From Typha latifolia (lineage: Eukaryota > Streptophyta > Magnoliopsida > Poales > Typhaceae), in the NCBI GenBank assembly GCA_019914945.1, contig CM034106.1, forward strand, positions 8,246,001-8,310,000: a DNA stretch of 64,000 nucleotides. The letters are read 5' to 3'. The stretch's first letter is position 1. Each line of letters opens with the position of its first letter. The position numbers were made by a program, and so were the translations under genes. Under the pieces are notes generated by a model. The model was not told the origin of the DNA. It made no database searches and worked only from the letters and a program-made list of their open reading frames with translations. Of this stretch, positions 1-10,182 are shown in pieces.

Positions 1-640
1 ATATGTTTCATTTGTATGAGTATCATGCATATGTGCATATATGAATGTGGATGTAATCCCCAGATCTACCCTTTCCCTCCTCCACCTTCTTCTTTCTCAT
101 TGATTTATTTATTTATTTTTTATTTTGGTTCTATTTGCTTTGATTCGCAGGTCTGTGTGTGACTACTTTTCTAGTAGTCTTCATGCATTCACCAAATCTA
201 TTCCTTGTGAATCTGTATTTTGGTTTTTGCTAGCTCTGTTGTAGACCATTGCCTTTTAAGACCCTTGCTATTCTTATTTGTTTTGCTGCGGCAATTGGCC
301 AAGCTGGAGGCTTGCTTCAAGGCTATCGCCCTCTCCTCCATCTTTTTGTTGAGCTTGAGTATTTGATACCTATTCTCATTTGTTCCAAAGCCAAATGTAA
401 TGCATATTTTAAGATTGTAGTCCTATTTTCCCTCTTTTCCTTATGTATCAAATTGTAATAGATCGTAAGCTAGTCTATGGACTTTCTTCCAAAATAAAAT
501 CCTAGGTACCCTCTTAAGTCATTGTTATAGATTTTTTTTTTAACATTATTTTGGAGAAATACATTTAACCTTATTTATGATTAGATCAAATTCTAAAGAA
601 GCATGAACTTTTATTTGTCATTAAACTCTCTTTGTAGTTC
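1..640. other. Intergenic, no gene recognised
   Basis: AT-rich sequence. The only open frame of note (249-458, 69 codons) has a hydrophobic translation with no family I recognise and no splice context, so I do not call it. It could be the edge of a gene or non-coding transcript starting left of the window. Confidence 0.5.
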
Positions 641-1046
641 ATACTCTATATAAAATTGTCATAAGTTGTGTTTAGTTTAAGCCTAAGCTTCGAACTTAAT
701 TAGCTAGTCCTATTTTTCAGTTCTAATTTAGATATCTTGAACTAGGCTAAAAAATGTGATTGTTTAATTGTGAGCTAGACTAAATATAATTATTCTATGA
801 AAAGGTAAAAATAACTATTGGTTTTGGATAGAAATAAATGATATATAAAATTAATACCTTTGACTTTAATGATAAAATCTAAAAATATTATTATTTTATC
901 AATAAAAAACTTTTAAATTACTAATTCTCATTTGTAGGCTTACAAGCATGTATATAAACGAGCAAATAAGTTTATAAGCAGCATATAAGCACACAAATAG
1001 ATTTAACATGCATGTAAGTAAACGGGCTTATGTATTTACATATTAC

Positions 1047-1077
<31 letters not shown>

Positions 1078-1480
1078 TCTAAAATAATATAAGCTTACAA
1101 GCATGTTTTTTTTGTTATAAGCTGGTAGGTACTATATATTTTTTTTAATATTTTTAAAGAATTTCTTGATATTGCGAATTCTATTTAAAAAAGGAGTTAT
1201 CGTGGGCTTAAAGCTCACAACTATTATAATTTATTGTAGACTTAATAAGTTTTAAATTTTAAAAAAAAATGTATTTATTTTGGAAGGAACGAGACAAGAT
1301 TTTAAATAAGAGTATAATTATTATTTTGATGTGACATGAAAAAAATAAAAATATTTATTTTTTTGGAAAACTTAAGTATGTGTCATGCAAATAGTACTAA
1401 AATATTATTATTAATTTATAAAATATAAATATAAGTCAGCTATTTTAAACTCATATTAAATCTATCAGTAAATTATATTA
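640..1480 (+). repeat. Dispersed repeat, copy A
   Basis: An AT-rich block whose sequence reappears in inverted orientation at 61370-62160. Shared stretches include a near-identical run around GTATGTGTCATGCAAATAG (near 1377) followed by a common run ending in TATCARTAAATT, and an upstream stretch of the type CTTRAACTARGCTAAAAA. It carries no coding capacity. Ends are approximate because I see no clear terminal inverted repeat or target duplication. An (ATT)n microsatellite lies inside it. Class unknown; probably an old non-autonomous DNA element. Confidence 0.55.
1041..1077. repeat. (ATT)n microsatellite
   Basis: About twelve ATT trinucleotide units, slightly interrupted at the left, inside dispersed repeat copy A. 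Confidence 0.9.
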
Positions 1481-2290
1481 AATAATAAATTTTTAATTTT
1501 TCCACTGGTGTATACGGATATATTTTTCATGATTTTTTTATGAGCAAAACATGGAGCTCTTTTATAATTAAGAAATATGTTTTGGAGAGGAGAGAGAGAC
1601 AAGAGAAAGAAATAAAATTGATAGACTTAAGTTATTTCAAAAAAAAATTTAAATCAATTTGAATTCATATTGAAAATTTAATTTTTATTTTTATTTATTA
1701 GGGAGTGAACTTAGTTAGGATAAAAAATATAAAACGATATTTAGTTTTTTGCTATCTCATAAAACTGACAAACTTTGGACCATTGTTGCTATTCATATTA
1801 TCTTAATTTAGAGTATTTGTAATTCTTAAAATATAGAGCCAAAGAGGTGAGAAAGATTGAGATTAAAGAAACATAAGATCACTAGATTTCCACACAAAAT
1901 ATTTTTAAATTAGTGATTATCAAATGAAAAGATTCGGTCCTTTCATATTAAAAATTAATATTTATCGGAATATATATATATATATATATATTAGAATCGT
2001 ACGAGAGTTAAAGTCGCACAATAAAATTACAAAAAAAAAAGTACGATAATCATAATTTATCCAAAAAACGTATTATAAGTTGTATTATTTTCCCTTTTCT
2101 TCTAATATTACTACGGATTAGCGTTACACGTAGCGCCTTCCCTCTTATCCAAATCAGGTGGCCCACATAGCACAGCAAACAGCGAAAAGTTTGGGCCGAC
2201 CACATCGTACGGCTCTCTTTCCCCGTCTCCGCCCATCGGTTTGTCCCGCTTCAAATTTCTTTTCGGTTTCATTAACTTTCCCCTGTGATG
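1480..2290. other. AT-rich intergenic DNA and ABHD18 promoter region
   Basis: Mostly A/T-rich with an (AT)n run near 1971-1991. From about 2100 the base composition becomes more balanced and then GC-richer, as expected for the proximal promoter and 5' UTR of the gene to the right. I see no convincing TATA box and no gene. Confidence 0.5.
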
Positions 2291-2510
2291 ATGAGCCAAT
2301 TGTTTCTTGCTACATCTCTCGATCGCGGATTTAGAATTACGAGCCCACTCGGATCCGTCGGCGTTGCTTCTCCTTCTCTTTATTTCTTCGATTTTTGCTC
2401 GAGTTTTGACGGATTCCTGACGGAAAATTCGGATTTTCCTGCGGTTTTAGGCGATCTGTGAAGTAGGTTTTTATGGGAAGAGTGGTGGCTTGATATCGGT
2501 TAAGAACCAG

Positions 2511-3243
2511 GTAATCCATTGACATGGCATTGCAATTTCAATATATTTGGATTCGTGTGGTTTCTGGCATTTTTGTTCCGGCCGTTCTTTGTCTGTTTTC
2601 TCAGATCTGGCTAGATCTTGTGGAGATTTTTGGTTAATTTTGGATCTTTTTGTTGATTCGTTTATATTTGGGTTGATTGGCGTCCAATTGCACAACTATA
2701 ACCTTTGCTGCATGTTCCTTTTTGACAGGATCGATTTTCTTGTAGTATAAATCTATCGGATTATGACGTTATCATATTAGAATCATTGAGGAATTTCGCT
2801 GTCGTAATTGGTTGGTTTTTAGATAAGCTATGATCTCGTGATATACTGAGTATTGCAATCTAAGGTGCTCTCTATACTGTTTCTATTGAGGAATTAAATA
2901 AAATGCACATTCAAGTATGCTAAATGCATCTTGCCATTATTGATTTGTGCCATTTAATAATTTTGAAGGAGATGTATTTGTTGGTGGACGATTGTGCCAG
3001 ATGATTCAATGTGCTTCTGTGTATTTGATTTCCTTCAGATCTGGTACTTGTGTTATCGAATATAGGATAGTGATGTAAGTTCTTTTTGCTAATTTTGCTG
3101 ATCTTTCACTTTAATTATTTTTTCTGCCAAGTTCGTTTTGCAATGGTTATGTTCATTTAGGTGACTCTTGAATGTAGCATTACAATACGAATGATGAGTC
3201 ATTTTGTTAATTAGACTAAAGTTCCGTTCTTTTTGGATCTGTA
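2511..3243 (+). other. Inferred 5' UTR intron of the ABHD18-type gene
   Basis: A donor-like CCAG|GTAATCC near 2510 and an acceptor-like GATCTGTAG|GG at 3243 would remove about 730 bases upstream of the start codon. The interval is T-rich, as plant introns are. This is inference from splice-site appearance only; no transcript is available. Confidence 0.4.
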
Positions 3244-3310
3244 GGGTTGCCATCACTTGTTGAACTGCAAGATCAAGGTAGTTGACATTGTGTTTTCGCT
3301 TTAATCAGAG

Positions 3311-6300
3311 ATGGTATCTGTAAATCTAGGTATGCTCCATTATGTATTGGACCATATATATGGTACGTTTCTTCATCGGACGAAATTGGGTACACCATTT
3401 TTCTCAAAGGGATGGGGAGGGAGCAAGCTTGATCTGTTGGAGAAGATGGTCAAGCAGTTATTCCCTCATACCAATAGCCTGAATTGGCCACCCAGCATTG
3501 TGCAGCCTATTTGGAAAACTGTGTGGGAATCAAAGACTGCATGTCTGAGAGAGGGTGTTTTCAGAACTCCCTGTGATGAGCAACTAATCAATGCTTTACC
3601 CCCTGAGAGCCATAATGCCAGGGTTGCTTTTCTTGCACCTAAGTTTGTTCCACCAGAGAAGATGGCTTGTGTGGTTCACCTAGCAGGTAATGAATCTTTG
3701 CACGATTTTCTTGTCTGTGTCTTCAACAAACTTCATTCAAGCCTTCTCTGAAAATAATTGGTCTAGCCCATCAATATATCTCTAATCTCCATTACAGTCC
3801 AATGTGTCTCATATCTTGACATAGGATACTCTTTCCATCTAAAAATATCTCACTATTTTAGGTACTCTGTTTATTCTAGGATTTCCATGCCTGTAGATTT
3901 ATAGCGTGAGATCGGACTGGTAGAAGATGCTACAAGGTTTTGGCAACATAGTCCGCAAATGTGTCCATTTTATGTCATGACTGCTATTTACTGAATGTTT
4001 CATGTAGGTTTCCTAGACACTCCATGTCTTTTTCAGTATTCTTTTGTTAGTTCCAACAATCACTGTATCACTTCAAGACATCACTAGTCTATGTAAGTAG
4101 TCTGCAGTATTGGAGCTTTTAGAGCTTCGGACTTCAGTACGGAAGTTTGTCCAGGTCAAGGTTCCAAAAATTGGTATCGAGATCGGGATCGGCCGTCCGG
4201 AAAAATAATACGTATCGGCCGCTTGTATCGGATCGGATTATTTTAATTAAATAAAATTCTAAATATTATTTAAAAATATTGAGAAATTTTTAAAAATTTA
4301 GAAAAAAATCATAAAAAAATAAGAAATAATAACTACTTAAATATAAAGCCTAAAAAGTAAAAATCTCTCTTCCTCCCTCTCTTCTTTCCTATCCCTCTAA
4401 CGGTTAGTCTGAGCTATTCTACTATCTTTTTTTTAATTTTTCCCTCTCTCTCCCCTTCTCTCCCTCACTCTCTCTCTCTTCCTTTTTCCCTCTCTCTCCC
4501 TCTCTCTCTGTAGTTGCCGACGGCTGCTGTCAGCAACCTACTGCAGCTACAGCAGGCAGTAACTGACAGTTGCCTGCTACAGCTGGCCAACAGCAGCTGC
4601 TGCAGACGCCAGCAGCAGCTGCTGCAGCAGGGCTGAAACCAGTAGGTTTTGGCCCAGATCGGAATCGGCTATGGCCGATCCATAGCCGATCCTGATCCGT
4701 TTAGGCCGATCCCACTCAGGATCGGCCGAAATTGGAAACTATGGTCCAGGTAATGCATCTCAATACAGTAGTACCTTACGAAAATATTTCTCTTAACAAA
4801 GGCTTTTAAATCCTTTCTACTACTTCCATCAAGCGATGCTTTACCGTGTAAACTGTAAAGCAAGTCTTTTTTTCATAAGCTTTGTGGGCTTAATTAAAAG
4901 CAGGTTTACTCTGGCCATATATTCATTGTATCATGAGGTTTAGATTCAACAAGTTCTTTGACGGCCAAAAGAAAACAAATATGTAGTATCCAAAATCAAT
5001 TTTTTATGGAAAAAAGCCATTTTCTTTTTTCTAATATATCAGGTGGAGTACCATTCTAATGGACAAACATACTGTTAGCATGTGAAGATTTTCTAAATTT
5101 CAATCTAACCCTGGAAATCTAATGAGTTATTATTAGCTGAGCTATTCTCCTTTATTATATACCATTTCTTTGGATGAGACTTGGTTAAAATCTCAGACTT
5201 TTCCAAGAGTATAGTCTCTGCTATAGCACTATGATGACAAGCGTCACAGTAACCATAGAACATTTTCTATACAACTGCTGGTCTAACTTAAACATCCTAG
5301 AAAATCCTCTACAATTTCATTCCGGATGCTCATTTACTAAAATTTAGCAAGAGAGGGCCTTATCACTGAAGCTATGATACTAATTGGCCCATAGAGTTAT
5401 TTGTCGTATTAGTTAAATTAGCTAAGAACCTAAGAGAATGATGATATTTAAAGATCATTCAGCTCTGACATTATCATAGTATCAAGACCTCTTTTTTTAT
5501 ACTTCTAGAAAAGATTGCAGCATGCTTTGCAAATTGCATCTATTTTCCATTATATTTTATTCCATTAGATAAGTTTCAACATCTTTCATTTCAATGTTTC
5601 CTTGTAAAGTGGCTTGTAACTTTTGGCCCTCCCTACTTTAATAAAGGCTTAAATATGATTTCGTCATTTCATGTTTGCAACCTGCTTTCCAGTAAAATGA
5701 ATTTTTCCAATCCCCTTATTTTAAATCTTGACCCACTATTCCTTGAAATACTTACTTTTGCAGAATTTGCTGACTATATGGTAGTAATACAATCAATCCT
5801 TGTGACCCTCTTGGGCTATGGTCACATAAATTCCACACTTCATTTTCTTTGCCTGTTCATGTTCTGTATTGAACAGAAAAAGAATATAAATGGTAATGTT
5901 TAAATAGATATATTCAACAACCTGCTTAGTCTCTTTCTCTGGAAGAAGGCCTTTCCTAGATTGTCGAATCTTCATACTCCCATTCCCACAGCCCACAGGC
6001 CAAATCCTAAAGGAAAGGCGGACTCCTGGGATCTCTTTAACTTATTAAATACTCTTCTTGCACTTTTAAAACCAGATATTTAATTGATAATGTTAAGGCA
6101 TACAAATGTTTTCCTTCATTCATCTACAATATTCTAGTTGTCACTTGTTAGTTGGAACCTAGTTCTACAGATTCAGATTTTTTTTATACAAGATTCCCAA
6201 ACAGAATAAGAAACAAGACATTAGTGGAATTCGCAGCCCAGTTAAAGAAGGAAAGGAAATTAATCCACCTAACCAGACTCCGACTATCATTGAAGCATCT

Positions 6301-7739
6301 TCTGTGTATCGAGTATTAACTGGGATACAAGCAGAAACTTTCACATATTTCTTCATGTGCTTTCTTTATGAATAGTTCAGGACTCTCGCAAGTCATGTTT
6401 TATCAGTTCAAACAACTTGTCTTTAATGTCATAGGCACTGGTGATCACACATTTGAGCGAAGACTGCGGCTTGGTGGGCCACTTCTGAAGGAAAATATAG
6501 CAACGATGGTGCTTGAGAGGTAAGAGTGGCATCAGAAGGGTACTTCTTTTATAACCAACAAATTCATGTATTTGAAATGTGAAGGAAATAAGTATCCTAG
6601 TTTTCAAATTGTAGGTTTAACCCATCTTAAATATGCTGCAGCCCATTTTATGGAAATAGACGCCCTAGGCTGCAGCGAGGTGCAAAGCTGCTATGTGTGA
6701 GTGACTTGCTACTTTTAGGAAGAGTCACTATTGATGAATCCCGCAGCCTCTTGCACTGGTTAGAGGCTGAGGCTGGTTATGGCAAGACAGGCATATGTGG
6801 GCTCAGCATGGGTAACATAGATATTATTCTAAGATTGCTCTCTTTCAGTGTGTTTTGATTTTTTGGAATAGAATCTGCAGGAGACCTTTCACAAATGATT
6901 TGTTTTAAAAAACTAAAATGCACTCGTTCCTCCACTGTTCATATCATCCCCTTTCAAGAATTTCAAGATTGCTATGCTGAAATTCTTGCTACACTATTTC
7001 ACACTATAAGAAAACGTTGTATTCTAGTTTTTCTCCTGGTTTATATTTCTTTATTATTATGTCCGACTTATTTTTTTTTTCTGAGACTAGAGTTGTAAGC
7101 CTTGCAAGCATTCTTTTTGTTATTGATTCTTGATAAATTTAGGGGGTGTACATGCTGCAATGGTTGGATCCCTGCATCCTACACCAATTGCAACTTTACC
7201 ATTTCTTGCCCCACACTCTGCTGCGGTAGCTTTCTGTGAAGGAGTTTTTAGGTATGCCACTGCCTGGGATGCATTAAGAGAAGATGCAGCACAGAAGGCC
7301 GGAATGACCCTTGAGCAAGTTGAAGAACGGTTGCGGTCTGTGTTGTCATTGACTGATGTTACACGCTTCCCAATACCGAAGAATCCTCAGGCAGTCATTT
7401 TTGTTTCTGCTACGGCAAGTCTCATGTCTTATCTTTTACAATGTGCCTACATTTGCTGAAGAAACTATTTACATATTTTGAGCTACTGTATGACTAATTG
7501 TATAAGCTTTCTTAGTTGTTATGAGATTGCTTCCTCTCTGATCTGGCCATCTTCAATTTTAGGATGATGGTTATATTCCTAAACATTCCGTCTTGGAGCT
7601 CCAAAGGGCATGGCCAGGTTCAGAAGTTAGATGGGTTACTGGTGGCCATGTTTCTTCATTTCTTCTCCACAACGATGCATTCCGCAAGGCGATTGTAGAT
7701 GCTCTTGACAGACTAGAGTGGAGGGAATCGTCACTATGA
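3311..7739 (+). CDS. ABHD18: ABHD18-type alpha/beta hydrolase, five coding exons
   Basis: Exons: 3311-3686, 6435-6519, 6642-6811, 7143-7414, 7563-7739, giving 1080 nt and 359 aa with no internal stop. The product matches the DUF2048/ABHD18 family: N-terminal LDHIYGTFLHRTKLG, a LAGTGDH oxyanion-like segment across the exon 1/2 junction, the nucleophile elbow GLSMGG across the exon 3/4 junction (serine at about residue 210), a likely acid in the DDGYIP segment, and a C-terminal GGHVSS supplying the histidine. The catalytic triad therefore looks complete. The start is the first ATG, in an AG-ATGG context. Intron 1 (2748 nt) holds a hAT element. Introns 1-3 have GT donors; intron 4 (7415-7562) begins with GC. 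I recall animal ABHD18 being reported as a mitochondrial cardiolipin-directed hydrolase; the plant substrate is unknown to me. Confidence 0.93.
4157..4743. mobile_element. Non-autonomous hAT element in ABHD18 intron 1
   Basis: A perfect 8-bp direct duplication GTCCAGGT flanks it (4149-4156 and 4744-4751). Its ends are imperfect inverted repeats: the left begins CAAGGTTCCAAAAATTGG and the right, read inward, begins CATAGTTTCCAATTTCGG. Length 587 bp. The interior contains GATCGG-rich subterminal repeats, a C/T-rich tract (about 4365-4510) and a CAG/CTG-rich tract (about 4510-4640). There is no transposase frame. The 8-bp duplication and CA-start ends fit hAT; the family name is not known. Confidence 0.85.
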
Positions 7740-9800
7740 CACCATTCATGTCAAATAGCTGGTATTTACTCTCTAATTGTTTAATTTACATTCCTAGGAT
7801 AGGAAAAGAGAAAAGGTACAGGTTTCAGATGGAGCTGCAGCTTTGATAGTTCAACCGACCTTTCTCTGATTTATAGGGACAGATTGTAAATGACGTGTGA
7901 ATTTATGTGCCTATCATTTCAGAAAATTATGAATCTTTTCACATATTAATGGATTATGTGTTCCCAGTTGTTCATTCGCTAATCACTAAGCGACAGATGA
8001 CTATTATTTGGTCGGAATTTTCCTGGAATTGTTTGAATCATTTTACTACTTCTATTGAATGCCGGGTCTGGCGAGCTGGTCTATACGGAGCTATGGAATA
8101 TGGAGACAAGTGTGGGACCCACACACAGTGATATTTCTTGTGTGCTGCTTTACAATTGTTAACTTTTTACCGCTGAAGGCTTAAGCCTTTGATTGAAACA
8201 GATTTCAGGAAAACATGGATGCATCTACAACTGTAATGTTCTCCCCCTACTTATAAAAGTACAACACCAATGTTCTCAAGTGTAAGGACTTTATTACTTA
8301 TTAGTTCAAACGAAGCCATATAGTCAAAGTTAGAGGTAAAGATATTAAGAACTTCCACAATACTCTGTATGGTTTGAAGTGATGCCGAGAATATATTCCA
8401 GCTTGGAAAGGCCACGTACATTTTAGAATAAAGGAAGCAATCCCTTTGGTGAGCTCATTGAATAGTATAAAATGAAAGGTGGAGATCAACTCTCAGCTCT
8501 TCAAGTTGTCCACTCTATGTACAAAGGTCTCTCTCTCTCTCTCTCTGTGCCACTCTCAGTTTCTCTTTCCCCTTCTCACATTAAATTTGCCAATAAGGAA
8601 AAGAAATGGATCAAAGCAATGTGCAGGAGTGAGGAAACTAAAAAGTTTAAAAGAAGTACATGATGACTGTTATATGCATGATCAAATAGTTGATCAAGCT
8701 TTTTCTAGGAATAAAGCTATTGTAACTTTTGGATCATCAAATAGATTTGCTTTACAGCCCCGATAAAAGAAGCCCAAAAATCTCTTCCCTCTCATGACTA
8801 TAGGAGTGACAATGCTTTTCAATTGATAAGCCACAATGTTTTAAAAGGTTGACCTTTTCTTTGGTTTGATTTCTGGGTGCCAAAGGAATTCTTAGACGTC
8901 TTAAAATAAAAATAAGAGTAGCTAGCCGAAGTATCCTCAATTCCTCATGCATGAGCTAGAGAAACTTGAAACAGGCTTTGCTCCCCAGTATTAGAGAGAC
9001 TCTTTTCATACTTTTGTCTTATAACCCATCTGGGAGCAAGAAGCTAGTCTTACCATCACACTGTGTCCTCTAAGCACTGGTATGGATACTATACAACCAT
9101 TGTGTGGATGTGTGTTATCTAACGCAGAAATTTACAGGAATTCTTGCTTTCCCAATTGCTTACAACAACCCTTTTACCATCAATATTAGTGTTTGGATAA
9201 TGATCTACAAAATCTAGTGTTTCGTTAATACACTGCAGTATATTTCTCTCCAGTTGCATTGATGTCTGAGAAAGGGAAGGCTTTGAGGTTTTAAGACATG
9301 AATCCACTTAATCAACTTCCACCTCACCAAAATATATTCCTCTATGAACACACCTCACTAGAAGTTCCTTCTTCCAAATAAAGCACCCTGAAAGTGTACT
9401 AGGCAACTCAAGAATCAATTCTTTCTTTCTCTTTCTTCTTTCCTTTTAATCATCCTCTAACATATAGCTTGAGAACCTTTTCTCTATGAATTCTTTAAAG
9501 AAAGCTCCTGAGAGCTTCTCAGGAAAGAAATCATATTACTCTCCCATGAAGGCAAGTGATCCTCCCACAAAGAGAAAGAAAGCCAAGAACAGTTTCTATT
9601 CCTTGCTTCCTATTGACCTCTTAGAGATCTCAATCAGTAGCTGCTTTGCTTCCACATCGGGCTTCCAATTGCTTCCCCAGGACTGATCCATTGCAGCCAG
9701 TGGAGGCAAAGTGAAACTAAAAGAGAAGGGGGAGTAATCTGAGACCATGAAGCTTGTTGGTGGCAGTTGTTGTTGCCTATGATTACTTATTCGAATGGAT
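7740..9800. other. Intergenic region between ABHD18 and the FTIP1-like gene
   Basis: The first few hundred bases are probably the 3' UTR of the hydrolase gene. A (TC)n tract lies at about 8527-8546. Short frames at 8472-8766 and 9486-9686 have low-complexity or unrecognised translations and no splice support, so no gene is called. Confidence 0.5.
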
Positions 9801-9858
9801 AGCAGTTAGTATCTTGTGTTCAATGGTTCTGCTCCCGAGATCACCATAGGAGGGAGAA

Positions 9859-10150
9859 TTACTGCTGAACTGTTACTTCCTGGAGAAGGTGAGAATTTCA
9901 TTATTCCTTGATAAGTAGCTTATGTTCTTCAAAGACATCTTCATCATGACAGTCACAATCTTTATCTCCAAAATGCTGTATACTCTTGAATTGCAGGATA
10001 GAGGAGAGGTACTGCTAATTGCTACTCGGTAGAGAAGGTTAGAATTTCATTGTTCTCTCGTTGTACCTAAACAAGTATCATGCTCTTCATGGATACTGTC
10101 ATGAAACTCGCCATCATTTGTCCAAAATGCTGTATACTATTGCATTGCAG
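9859..10150 (+). repeat. Tandem duplication covering an exon/intron unit in the FTIP1-like 5' UTR
   Basis: Two diverged copies, about 9859-9996 and 10010-10150. Each contains an exon end GAGAAG, a donor-like G-GT(G/T)AGAATTTCATT, a shared intron segment CAAAATGCTGTATACT, and an acceptor TTG(A/C)ATTGCAG. The inferred leader is exon to 9888, intron 9889-9996, exon 9997-10037, intron 10038-10150, then the exon with the start codon at 10183. Both introns have canonical GT and AG ends. The splice model is inferred; the duplication is visible. Confidence 0.65.
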
Positions 10151-10182
10151 AAGAGAGTAGGACAGAGAGCTCAAAAACGACG

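Noticed and set aside
249..458. 69-codon hydrophobic frame at the left edge
   Set aside because: No recognised domain, no splice support, and composition typical of T-rich non-coding DNA.
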